A stretch of 64,000 bases of DNA from Runella limosa DSM 17973 (GTDB lineage Bacteria; Bacteroidota; Bacteroidia; Cytophagales; Spirosomataceae), in contig NZ_AXVJ01000040.1 in NCBI RefSeq assembly GCF_000482465.1, forward strand, positions 118,490 to 182,489, given 5' to 3'. Both the position numbers and the translations under genes were made by a program. Each line of letters starts with the position of its first letter. Position 1 is the stretch's first letter. Of this stretch, positions 8,801-15,405 are shown one piece after another. The notes below the pieces were generated by a model that saw only the letters and a list, made by a program, of their open reading frames with translations, was not told the origin of the DNA and searched no databases.

Positions 8801-10233
8801 CTTGTTTGATCGGCTTGGCGTACATTGATGTCGTTTCTAATTTTATCAAACAAACCGTTCGATTTGTTATCCAACGGGCGCGTTGCCGCAATCGGCTGAA
8901 AGTTCGGGTTGGTCGTATTAAATGGCTTCGGTTCTCCCAAATCCGACACCCCCACCAGGTTACGAAGGGTCTCTGTATTGTTGGTACGGTTGGTTACATA
9001 TACTTCCAAACGCGTCACTGTCACTCCCGACATAATCATCGGCAAGTTACCCAACCAACGCTCGTAGTTTTCGCGGAAATATTGTCCCAAGAAAAAGTGG
9101 CGGTTTTCGTCGTAGGCATCTGCCCGAATCTCAAACTGACGATTTTGGGCTCCTCCCCGCAGCGTGATACACTGCTGACGAGAGCGTTGTTGCGAAGCCA
9201 CGACCGTCGCAGTTAAACGTCCAAAACGAAGGTCAACTTTTGCTCCAAACAAGTTTTGTACCCCAGGAATTAGCTGAGACGGTATCTGCCAGTTGACATT
9301 CCCCGCCTGAATACCTTGAATAATACTTTCGTTTTCGGGAATATAATCAAGCGGGCCAGTTCCCATTTGACCGACACCCATTCCTTGTTGGTTTAAGCCA
9401 TTCTGCACACCTTGTCCCAAGCCCGCCCCATTGGGCATGTTAGGGACATTGGGCAAGTTTTGGTTCACTTTCCCTGGACGATAATCAAGTTTCAGCTGAT
9501 TTTCAAAATTAAAACTCGACTTGGTATCGAAGTTGGTCAACAAACCCAATTTATCGCCAATCTTTCCATTGAAGTTGACGTTGATTTGTTCGTTAAAAAT
9601 AAAGTTAGTAGCCCGACGCTGCCTAATCGGAATAAGCGGGTTGTCGGTTTCTTGGTGCATGACTCCAAAATCCAATAACACAAAGCCGTTGGGTTTAAAG
9701 TCAATACCATTACTCCCAAAGATTCGATCGAACCCTGGAGGCAAGTCTAATTTAGGCAATAAGCCCTTGGCTCCCAACGCCCCTTTTCCATCTTGCTTCG
9801 ATGAATAATCGCGCCAGAGGTAGTTAAAAACGCGGCGATCCTGCAACTTCTGAAAATCCTCGTAGGTCATACTCAAAGGATTACGGTAGTTGAGTGGCGG
9901 CGCTTTAGGATCACCTATGCGCTCATAGACCGACATTCGTCGGTTGGTGTCTAATCGAAACTCATTGGTGAGGCTTTTAGGCTCACGTAAAAAAAGTGAG
10001 GAACGAGGAGGAACATAATTGAAACGATTGCTTGGGCGATCGTCCCAACGAGAGTACAGCAATCGCCGACTTTGACGGTTCTCACGGCTAGTGTCTTGAA
10101 CGGCCGTTCTCCGACTTTGGTTAGAAGTCTGAGCCTCAGCAGATTCGACACCCAGCCACAAGGCAGTTGACAAACTGGCGATAGCGTACGATTTAACAGA
10201 ACTAAAATAGAATTTTTGTGTAATAATGCCCAC
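2854..10233 (-). CDS. sprA: Cell-surface gliding protein SprA (type IX secretion translocon)
   Basis: At 2459 residues this matches SprA/Sov, the giant outer-membrane beta-barrel that is the conducting pore of the type IX secretion system and is needed for gliding in flavobacteria. A signal-peptide-like start ends ...LGVESAEAQ near residue 35. The N-terminal third has the SprA_N features: FxPxGFVLLDFGVMHQETDNP, a Gly/Asn/Met-rich linker near residues 260-295, and a repeated GSNGI/FQNQ pattern. The C-terminal end, FYFDRTFNNPYVLNSYRRSVTSGGIQVRFNVAEL, is an alternating beta-strand terminus. It stands alone between a bidirectional terminator and a 360-bp upstream region. Its presence implies export of CTD-bearing proteins elsewhere in the genome; none of the hydrolases in this window shows an obvious CTD. 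Confidence 0.95.
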   Translation of the reverse strand: MGIITQKFYFSSVKSYAIASLSTALWLGVESAEAQTSNQSRRTAVQDTSRENRQSRRLLYSRWDDRPSNRFNYVPPRSSLFLREPKSLTNEFRLDTNRRMSVYERIGDPKAPPLNYRNPLSMTYEDFQKLQDRRVFNYLWRDYSSKQDGKGALGAKGLLPKLDLPPGFDRIFGSNGIDFKPNGFVLLDFGVMHQETDNPLIPIRQRRATNFIFNEQINVNFNGKIGDKLGLLTNFDTKSSFNFENQLKLDYRPGKVNQNLPNVPNMPNGAGLGQGVQNGLNQQGMGVGQMGTGPLDYIPENESIIQGIQAGNVNWQIPSQLIPGVQNLFGAKVDLRFGRLTATVVASQQRSRQQCITLRGGAQNRQFEIRADAYDENRHFFLGQYFRENYERWLGNLPMIMSGVTVTRLEVYVTNRTNNTETLRNLVGVSDLGEPKPFNTTNPNFQPIAATRPLDNKSNGLFDKIRNDINVRQADQTSTAMEQTYNLRRGDDYDVLRGARRLSEREFKFHPELGYMSLLTPLRNDEILAVAYEYTLNGQKYKVGELTEDYQSRAEDEVLVLKLLKSSTIRNNTNHPMWNLMMKNIYSLNTTQLGKQNFQLRVIYKDDITGMDIPNLQEGPIANIPLLRVMGLDKLNPLNDPVLDNNRKPIGDGNFDFIDGTTVDSRYGRIIFPVLEPFGSNLAKQFTGDEVLANKYVFNELYRSTQIDAQQITEKNKYFLKGSYQGSMGGATVPLPFGVSEKSVIVRAGGVQLTPGVDYMVEGQSAVRIMNESVINSGRDIEVCYEQPDLFQNQIRTLLGTRLNYTINRHVQVGMTAMRLRETPAGFLTRAALGNDPVSNSIVGFDFTYRKDAPFLTKLLDKLPLIQTKEMSSIQFQGEVAQSFAGLHPQVRNRIVVDDFESARTQYDLTRQPTRWRMGATPQNFPQGTLSNPLEYGYNRAKISAYSIDISFSPNAQIGLAQRPNIVQEDFNNVYERLFTPQEIFTGRGLYLVNLPENILDVAYFPSERGQYNYNPDLDPDGRLRNPRKNFGAITRAIGSDVDFDNANVEILEFWMMDPFKKGTNGIVKDGFVNKNNVKGGKLFFNLGEISEDVMKNGRYDYENGLPTDPKKDSVNVAKTAWGYSTKQQFIINAFTNQPGAREKQDIGLDGLNNAEERTFFNDYIQNLPKDLKTEAKQKIVADPSGDDFEFYFSAKADSANAKIVERYKNYMGTENNTPEFERTNAITEAATNLPDGEDLNTDNTINDQEAYYEYEIDLKSDQLDVGKPYIVDKVTASNGAGDNVNWYLFRIPVREFTRKVGNMNGFKSIRFIRLYMTDWEEPVVLRFAQLQMVATQYRKYTGDLNAKGLQEVPEPYDAQFKIATVSAEENSSKVVPGSTTEKQIYAVPPGWQRDVDYTTPNQRPLNEQAMSLCVTNLRDGDSRAAFKNVTSQNMLFRERLKMFVHMHNDKNEDGQVSAFLRLGTDVTEHYYEVEVTKLQATRPNIDIPEQVWPEQNEIDIEMKWLIEAKQERDRQTAPSLTVPYSITKTDALGRIYRITVVGRPDLSNIMVTMIGLRNPRSDDQEAKSFCIWVNELHVQGFENQSGTAAIARADIKLADLGTIQLAGKWTTFGFGGVQQKLADRSRDNTTEFSLSSALALDKFLPQQWGFKIPVYVNYDLREVRPHFNPYDPDTPLATSLANYAENDARRMQLENSAVEKMERRGINFSNVRKTKVGPNAKRHLWDIENFSFTYAFNEQTRRSSLLADYTQRQYRGGIVYQYSFPQKPWAPFKTVKSLERPYLELLKEFNLSLLPTQVAVRFDADRSFVRTLYRTSDLTSLGQSPLYEKYFLFNRSYDVSWNLTKSIMLSYSALANAVVDEPQGDIDTRAKQDSIWNNLRRFGRTKNFDQKLRLTYRLPLDKIPLLDWMTADYSHNIGYQYQANSLGISDTDGIFYGNTIRNSLDRSIRGKVDFVMLYNKLRYLRFANTPSPKRKNFARSPGDDEDINREPSKLLKNITRLLMTVRGIDVDYSRQETTTLPGFLPDDPNRFGLDAAMNAPGLPFVLGSQDRNFHREAADEGWLTKSTMLNLPFMQTLNRTFRMNTRLEPFKDFRVQISATLTRGDDYREFYRPSTLGGPYEVQSPIRNGNFQMSFMSFRTAFAKINDDNTSPIFDRFKAYREDFVKILTEKRLGENPNATLGKYNNNSQDVLIAAFFAAYNGKDPKKDPSKVRTNPFLGFPMPNWRVDYNGLSQLGAFKKIFSSFTLEHSYQSTYSVGNFTSSLDYQSMYVNLAVMNYPLAILPGDNGQAIPVFVMSTISLSEKFSPLIGIRARTQNKIDMQFSYNQDRNVALNLSNSQMAELFNRDITATIGFTRNNVRIPFRINGEFKKLKNDLQFRCSFTIRDTRAIQRRFEEPPTATQGNYNFQLRPQLNYTVSKLWSLQFYFDRTFNNPYVLNSYRRSVTSGGIQVRFNVAEL

Positions 10234-10592
10234 GATGCTTCAACGGTCTTACGTACTCAAAAGCTTAACGGCCAAAACCTTGCCAATCGTCTTCGAGTAA
10301 ACGGATATTTTTAAGAAAGCGGGCTAAAGATAGAGATAACTGTCGAAAAAAGTAAATTCCTGCTAAAATGCCCTAGTTTATAGAATGATTTTGGGTCAGT
10401 TTTTATTGTATTATTTTTCCCCAAACAAACATATCTTTGTGAAAGAAGGAAAGAACAATTTAATGATTTTTTTACATTAAAATAGCTTATATTTTAAAAT
10501 ATTTTTTTATACTTCATTTATTTTTCCGATTTTTACACACGTTTTTCGACGTTTCGCACTATTTTTATGCCATTGATCTGTTCCTATCACAC
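10234..10592. promoter_or_regulatory. Divergent intergenic region of sprA and the GH125 gene
   Basis: A 359-bp AT-rich region. On the plus strand a Bacteroidota-like -7 box TATCTTTG lies at 10432-10439, with TTTATTG at 10402-10408 upstream. The spacing of about 23 is slightly long for the TTTG/TAnnTTTG consensus. Another weaker TATTTTTA lies at 10560-10567. I see no ORF, operator repeat or riboswitch-like structure. Confidence 0.4.
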
Positions 10593-12011
10593 ATGAAATC
10601 ATTGAATCGCAGACATTTTATTAAAACCACTTCAATGGCAGGCGCGGGAGTTTTAATGGCTCCCGCTGCTTTTGCGAACTCTTTCCCGACGGTTCGTGTA
10701 CCAGCTGCCCAGCGTAAGTTCAACAGTTCTACGATTGAGGCTACCATCAGTCGCATGAAAAACGTCATCAAAGATCCCGAATTGGCTTGGCTCTTTGAGA
10801 ACTGCTTTCCTAACACGCTCGACACCACCGTTCATCATAAAATAAAAGACGGCCGCCCCGACACGTTTGTGATTACGGGCGATATTCATGCCATGTGGCT
10901 ACGCGACAGCACCGCTCAGGTGTGGCCGTACTTGCCGTTAATTAAGCAAGATGAATCGTTGAAAAAACTCATTGCGGGGGTAGTCAATCGCCAAACGGAG
11001 TGCATTTTGATTGATCCTTATGCCAATGCCTTCAACGACGGCCCTGGGCACAGCGAATGGCTCAAAGACCATACCGATATGAAGCCCGAGTTGCACGAAC
11101 GTAAGTGGGAATTGGATTCGCTTTGTTATACAGTTCGGTTGGCGTATCACTATTGGAAAACCGCCCAAGACACGAGTATTTTTGACGACAAATGGCTCAA
11201 AGCCGCTCAACTTATCATTGCGACTTGCCGCGAACAACAACGCTTGAAAGGGCGCGGTAGTTATCGTTTTGGCCGAACGACGTCATGGTCAACCGACACT
11301 GTCCCTGGCAACGGATATGGCAATAATACCAAGCCTAATGGCCTAATTCATAGTATTTTTAGACCTTCTGACGACGCAACACAATACCCATTTTTGATTC
11401 CTTCCAATCTGTTTGCCGTCGTTTCTTTCCGCCAAATGGGCGAAATTGCTGAAACCGTTTATAAAAATGCTGCGTTTGCCCAAGAATGCCGTGCGTTTGC
11501 CAACGAAGTCGAACAGGCTATCAAAAAACACGCTATTATCAACCACCCAACCTTTGGGCCAATGTACGCGATGGAAGTGGATGGGTTTGGCAACTGCCTT
11601 TTCCAAGACGATGCCAACGTTCCCAACTTGCTCGGTTTGCCTTACTTGGGCGCAGTAAACGCCAATGACAAGATTTACCAAAATACACGTCGGTTTATAT
11701 TGAGCGATTCCAACCCTTATTTCTTCCGTGGAAAAGCAGCCGAAGGCATCGGCAGTCCACACACGCTGGTGAATCAGATTTGGCCGATGAGTATTATCAT
11801 GCGAGCCATGACCTCTACCAACGACCAAGAAATAGCTACCCAACTCCGTTTCTTAAAATCGACCCACGCAGGAACTGGCTTCATGCACGAGTCTTTCGAT
11901 AAAGACGATGCCTCGAAGTTTACCCGTAAGTGGTTTGCGTGGGCCAACACACTTTTTGGGGAACTTCTCCTGAAAATTGAACGAGAGCGCCCGCATTTAC
12001 TCAAAGCATAG
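10593..12011 (+). CDS. GH125 exo-alpha-1,6-mannosidase, Tat-exported
   Basis: Glycoside hydrolase family 125 enzymes remove terminal alpha-1,6-linked mannose from N-glycan cores by an inverting mechanism. The 472-residue protein starts MKSLNRRHFIKTTSMAGAGVLMAPAAFA, a twin-arginine signal, so it is probably folded before export to the periplasm. The mature part has ITGDIHAMWLRDSTAQVWPYL near residue 95, AFNDGPGHSEW near 150, RPSDDATQYPFLIPSNLFA and FRGKAAEGIGSPHT, the characteristic blocks of the (alpha/alpha)6 barrel. It is the first gene of a glycan cluster and is followed 95 bp later by a GH29 fucosidase, which points to eukaryotic N-glycan breakdown. Confidence 0.93.
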   Translation: MKSLNRRHFIKTTSMAGAGVLMAPAAFANSFPTVRVPAAQRKFNSSTIEATISRMKNVIKDPELAWLFENCFPNTLDTTVHHKIKDGRPDTFVITGDIHAMWLRDSTAQVWPYLPLIKQDESLKKLIAGVVNRQTECILIDPYANAFNDGPGHSEWLKDHTDMKPELHERKWELDSLCYTVRLAYHYWKTAQDTSIFDDKWLKAAQLIIATCREQQRLKGRGSYRFGRTTSWSTDTVPGNGYGNNTKPNGLIHSIFRPSDDATQYPFLIPSNLFAVVSFRQMGEIAETVYKNAAFAQECRAFANEVEQAIKKHAIINHPTFGPMYAMEVDGFGNCLFQDDANVPNLLGLPYLGAVNANDKIYQNTRRFILSDSNPYFFRGKAAEGIGSPHTLVNQIWPMSIIMRAMTSTNDQEIATQLRFLKSTHAGTGFMHESFDKDDASKFTRKWFAWANTLFGELLLKIERERPHLLKA

Positions 12012-12066
12012 TCCGCTCAATTTTAGCCATTTATGCACCCAATACCTAACTTATAAACACCCAATC

Positions 12067-12094
12067 TCTCAAGCCTCCTCTGGAGGCTTGGAGA
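12067..12094 (+). terminator. Hairpin between the GH125 and first GH29 genes
   Basis: AAGCCTCC and GGAGGCTT pair around a TCT loop, with CTC/GAG extensions and a bulge, 13 bp before the next ATG. It could be a weak terminator or a 5' leader hairpin affecting translation; there is only a short T-run after it. Confidence 0.4.
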
Positions 12095-12106
12095 CTTTTA
12101 TGCCCT

Positions 12107-13543
12107 ATGAAAAAATCACTTTTCTCGCTTGGAATCGCGTTATTAAGCCTTACTGCTTCGGCCCAGCAGCATTCAGAGCAAAACCACAGCAAGTACATTG
12201 CTCCCTCTGACCCACAGGTAAAAACCAAACTAGCACAGTGGCAAAACGTAAAGTTTGGCTTACTCATGCACTGGGGTACGTACAGCCAGTGGGGCATCGT
12301 TGAGAGCTGGAGCTTATGTCCCGAAGACGAAGGATGGTGCGAGCGTCGTGGGCCGTACAAAGACAATTGGTACGAATACAAAAAAGCATACGAGCGCCTC
12401 CAATACACTTTTAATCCTACCCAATTTGCTCCTGAAAAATGGGCAACTGCCGCCAAAAATGCGGGGATGAAGTACGTGGTTTTTACCACCAAACACCACG
12501 ACGGATTCTGTATGTTTGATTCTAAATACACGGATTATAAAATCACCAAATCACCGTTTTCTTCCAATCCTCGCAGCAACGTAGCCAAAGAAGTATTTGG
12601 GGCTTTTCGTAACGAAGGTTTTATGGTAGGTGCTTACTTCTCAAAACCCGATTGGCATACCGATGATTATTGGTGGTCGTATTTCCCACCTAAAGACCGC
12701 AACCCATCGTATCACCCTAAAAAGTATCCTCAGAAGTGGGAAAGCTTTAAGAAGTTTACCTACAACCAAATCGAAGAGTTGATGAGTGACTACGGAAAGG
12801 TTGATATTCTTTGGCTTGATGGCGGCTGGGTTCGTCCGTTTAGCACCATCGACACGACCATTTCTTGGCAAAAAACAATTCCCTTCGACCAAGACATTGA
12901 CATGGCTAAAATTGCCAAACGTGGTCGTGAGTTGCAACCTGGGTTATTGGTCGTGGATAGAACCGTATCAGGTGAGTTTGAAAACTACGTAACGCCTGAG
13001 CATCAAATTCCTGACAGCTACATGCCTATTCCGTGGGAAACTTGTATGACGATGGGCGACTCTTGGAGCTATGTACCAAAGGAAAATTACAAATCAGCGC
13101 GAAAGTTAATTCACATTTTGGCGGATATTGTTTCAAAAAATGGCAATTTGCTACTCAATATCGCTCCTAGCCCCGAAGGCGATTTTGACGCCGAAGCCTA
13201 CCAGCGTTTGGAAGAAATTGGCAAATGGATAAAAGTAAACGGTGAAGCGATTTACGAAACACGCGGCGACAATGTGGTTGGCAAGCAAGGTAAGTTTGTG
13301 TTTACGCACAAAGGAGATAATGTGACATACGCCATTTACTGCGCCGACGAAAAAGAAAGCTTTCCGCTGTCGTTTGACCTTGAAAAAATAAACTTGACCA
13401 AAACCTCTAAAATCAACCTTTTAGGGCTTCCTGATAATTTGAAATGGGTTCAAAAAGAGGGGAAAATTACAGTTCAAATTCCCCAAAAATTAGCCCAAAA
13501 AGTGCCTAATAACTACGCTTGGGTACTAAAGATCACGAAGTAA
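12107..13543 (+). CDS. GH29 alpha-L-fucosidase (first copy)
   Basis: Retaining alpha-L-fucosidases of family 29 cleave terminal fucose from glycoproteins and oligosaccharides. A lipid-free signal peptide MKKSLFSLGIALLSLTASAQ directs the 478-residue protein to the periplasm. Typical blocks are VKFGLLMHWGTYSQWGI near residue 50, YVVFTTKHHDGFCMFDS near 125, VDILWLDGGW with the probable nucleophile Asp238, and DIVSKNGNLLLNIAPSPEGDF near 345. The acid/base is not conserved by motif in this family and I do not assign it. Its closeness to GH125 and glycosylasparaginase suggests action on fucosylated N-glycan stubs. Confidence 0.95.
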   Translation: MKKSLFSLGIALLSLTASAQQHSEQNHSKYIAPSDPQVKTKLAQWQNVKFGLLMHWGTYSQWGIVESWSLCPEDEGWCERRGPYKDNWYEYKKAYERLQYTFNPTQFAPEKWATAAKNAGMKYVVFTTKHHDGFCMFDSKYTDYKITKSPFSSNPRSNVAKEVFGAFRNEGFMVGAYFSKPDWHTDDYWWSYFPPKDRNPSYHPKKYPQKWESFKKFTYNQIEELMSDYGKVDILWLDGGWVRPFSTIDTTISWQKTIPFDQDIDMAKIAKRGRELQPGLLVVDRTVSGEFENYVTPEHQIPDSYMPIPWETCMTMGDSWSYVPKENYKSARKLIHILADIVSKNGNLLLNIAPSPEGDFDAEAYQRLEEIGKWIKVNGEAIYETRGDNVVGKQGKFVFTHKGDNVTYAIYCADEKESFPLSFDLEKINLTKTSKINLLGLPDNLKWVQKEGKITVQIPQKLAQKVPNNYAWVLKITK

Positions 13544-13559
13544 GTAAACAAGCAAATCC

Positions 13560-13592
13560 AAACCTTATAGGTTTTTGAAACCTATAAGGTTT
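13560..13592. terminator. Palindromic hairpin after the first GH29 gene
   Basis: AAACCTTATAGGTTT pairs exactly with AAACCTATAAGGTTT around TTG. Each arm is itself nearly palindromic. It may attenuate readthrough into the glycosylasparaginase gene, or be a dispersed intergenic repeat. Confidence 0.55.
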
Positions 13593-13623
13593 AAAGGTTT
13601 AAACCCCAATCAACCTAAAAACC

Positions 13624-14682
13624 ATGAGTACAAGAAGAAACTTTCTCCGTTGGTCAGCATTAAGTATGCCCCTTTTATCAATTGGAAAATTATTTGCTAA
13701 ATCATCGCCAGCAGTCGTTACCAAACCCATCGTCGTTTCGACTTGGGACAGCGGCTTACCTGTGAATGCAGTCGCCTGGAAAGTCTTAAAACAGCCCAAT
13801 AGCCGCGCTCTTGATGCGGTTGAAGCAGGCGCTCGTTCGATTGAAGATACCATCAATTGCTGCGTTGGCTTGGGAGGCAACCCCGACCGCGAAGGCAAAG
13901 TTACACTCGACGCCAGCATCATGGACGACAAGTTCAATTGCGGCTCGGTGATGGCATTGGAGCAAATCAAGCACCCAATTTCGGTAGCGCGCAAAGTGAT
14001 GGAAACGACTCCTCACGTTCAGCTTGTAGGCGACGGAGCGCTTCAGTTTGCGCTTGAAAGTGGTTTTCAGAAAGAATCAGGAAAACTGTCGGCCGACGCC
14101 GAAAAGACCTACAAGCAGTGGCTTAAAAAATCGGAATATAAGCCTGTTATCAACATCGAACAGCAGCAGGGCAAAGGACAAAAAGCCAAAGCTGGACACG
14201 GGCCTTTTGCGCCTAATTTCTTCGACGATGGTAGCTTTAACCACGATACCATGGGGACGATTGCCATGGACGGCTCAGGCAACCTGTCGGGAGCCTGTAC
14301 GACCAGCGGCATGGGTTTCAAAATGCGGGGCCGCGTGGGAGATTCGCCCATTATCGGAGCAGGACTTTATGTCGATAACGAAGTAGGAGCCGCTACGGGT
14401 TCTGGCCAGGGTGAAGAAGTACTTCGCGTGGCGGGGGCTTTTTTGATTGTCGAAATGATGCGTCAAGGCAAAAGCCCAGAAGAAGCGTGCAAAATTGCGG
14501 TAGATCGAATCGTCAAAATTAACCCTACTAAAGCCAAAGATTTTCAGGTAGGTTTTATCGCTATCAACAAACAAGGCGAATACGGAGCCTATTCTCTCCA
14601 TCACGGCTTCAGCTATTCCGTTACCCTCGCTGACGATGGTGGCAAGGTGTTTATGGCCAAGAGCCATTTTCCAAAAGCGTAA
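13624..14682 (+). CDS. N4-(beta-N-acetylglucosaminyl)-L-asparaginase (glycosylasparaginase)
   Basis: An Ntn-hydrolase that cuts the GlcNAc-asparagine bond left when an N-glycosylated peptide has been degraded. MSTRRNFLRWSALSMPLLSIGKLFA is a twin-arginine-like export signal. The autoproteolytic site is FNHDTMGTIAMD, with Thr209 expected to become the N-terminal nucleophile of the beta chain. Substrate-side blocks GNPDREGKVTLDASIMD (about residue 83) and RVGDSPIIGAGLYVDNEVGAATGSGQGE (about 240) match the family. The 352-residue length is normal for the precursor. The neighbours GH125 and GH29 give it a natural place as the final step of N-glycan removal. Confidence 0.93.
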   Translation: MSTRRNFLRWSALSMPLLSIGKLFAKSSPAVVTKPIVVSTWDSGLPVNAVAWKVLKQPNSRALDAVEAGARSIEDTINCCVGLGGNPDREGKVTLDASIMDDKFNCGSVMALEQIKHPISVARKVMETTPHVQLVGDGALQFALESGFQKESGKLSADAEKTYKQWLKKSEYKPVINIEQQQGKGQKAKAGHGPFAPNFFDDGSFNHDTMGTIAMDGSGNLSGACTTSGMGFKMRGRVGDSPIIGAGLYVDNEVGAATGSGQGEEVLRVAGAFLIVEMMRQGKSPEEACKIAVDRIVKINPTKAKDFQVGFIAINKQGEYGAYSLHHGFSYSVTLADDGGKVFMAKSHFPKA

Positions 14683-14694
14683 AAACTTGGAAAG

Positions 14695-15141
14695 ATGAGT
14701 AGCTACCGACAAATCTACTACCAGATTGTCTTTGGCACTAAATATCGCCGCCCGACGATTGCTGAAGCACATTGTGAGGAACTGTATAGATACATCTGGG
14801 GCATTATAAAAAACAATAAGTGTAAACTATACCGCATCAACGGCATAGAAGACCACATTCATATTTTTTGTGATTTGCACCCTTCGGTAGCACTCTCAGA
14901 TTTTGTAAAAGACATCAAAGTCGCTAGTAGTATTTGGATGAAACAAAGTGGCCTTTTCCCTGATTTTGAAGCTTGGCAAGAAGGCTACGGAGCTTTTACT
15001 TATTCCATTCGTGAAAAAGACAAAATCATCAACTACGTCAAAAAGCAAAAGCAGCACCACAAAAAAGAAACGTTTTATGATGAATACAAACGACTTCTCA
15101 TTGAGAACGCGATTGAATTCGATGAAAAATACTTGCTTTAA
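14695..15141 (+). CDS. REP-associated Y1 tyrosine transposase (RAYT, IS200/TnpA-like)
   Basis: A 148-residue HUH single-strand DNA transposase. The HUH pair is DHIHIF (His54, His56) and the catalytic tyrosine is Tyr114 in NYVKKQKQHHK. The AWQEGYGAFTYS block near residue 93 is typical of REP-associated and IS200-like enzymes. Such proteins nick and join single-stranded palindromic REP sequences. Here the gene starts only 12 bp after the glycosylasparaginase stop and is followed directly by several short hairpins with 3-nt loops, the expected REP partners. No flanking IS605 tnpB is present. It looks intact, so activity is possible. Confidence 0.9.
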   Translation: MSSYRQIYYQIVFGTKYRRPTIAEAHCEELYRYIWGIIKNNKCKLYRINGIEDHIHIFCDLHPSVALSDFVKDIKVASSIWMKQSGLFPDFEAWQEGYGAFTYSIREKDKIINYVKKQKQHHKKETFYDEYKRLLIENAIEFDEKYLL

Positions 15142-15160
15142 AATTAGTTCTTCCGACATC

Positions 15161-15405
15161 GGTGGGTTCTACCCACCGCCATGAACATTTAAGCCCGTTG
15201 GGCTACAAAAAAACCAATACAAAGAAAGCAAAGTATCAATGACCACTCCTCGCAAATGGACATTTAAGCCCGTTGGGCTACAAAAAAACCAATGCAAGAA
15301 AAGCCAAGTATCAATGACCACTCATTACGAATCGTCATTAAGCCCTCTTGAGCTACCAAAACCCCAACGGGGTTCAATTCGAGTAACTACGGGTAACACC
15401 CGTAG
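15161..15405. repeat. REP-like hairpins and 75-bp tandem repeat behind the RAYT gene
   Basis: Five short hairpins with 3-nt loops lie in tandem: GGTGGGT/ACCCACC at 15161-15177, AGCCC/GGGCT at 15192-15204 and again at 15267-15279, AACCCC/GGGGTT at 15360-15374, and CTACGGGT/ACCCGTAG at 15387-15405. Two 64-bp near-identical blocks (15185-15248 and 15260-15323) repeat with a 75-bp period, and a third, degraded block starts near 15335. The period of 75 is a multiple of three, so the array stays open in the frame of the following fucosidase gene. Confidence 0.85.
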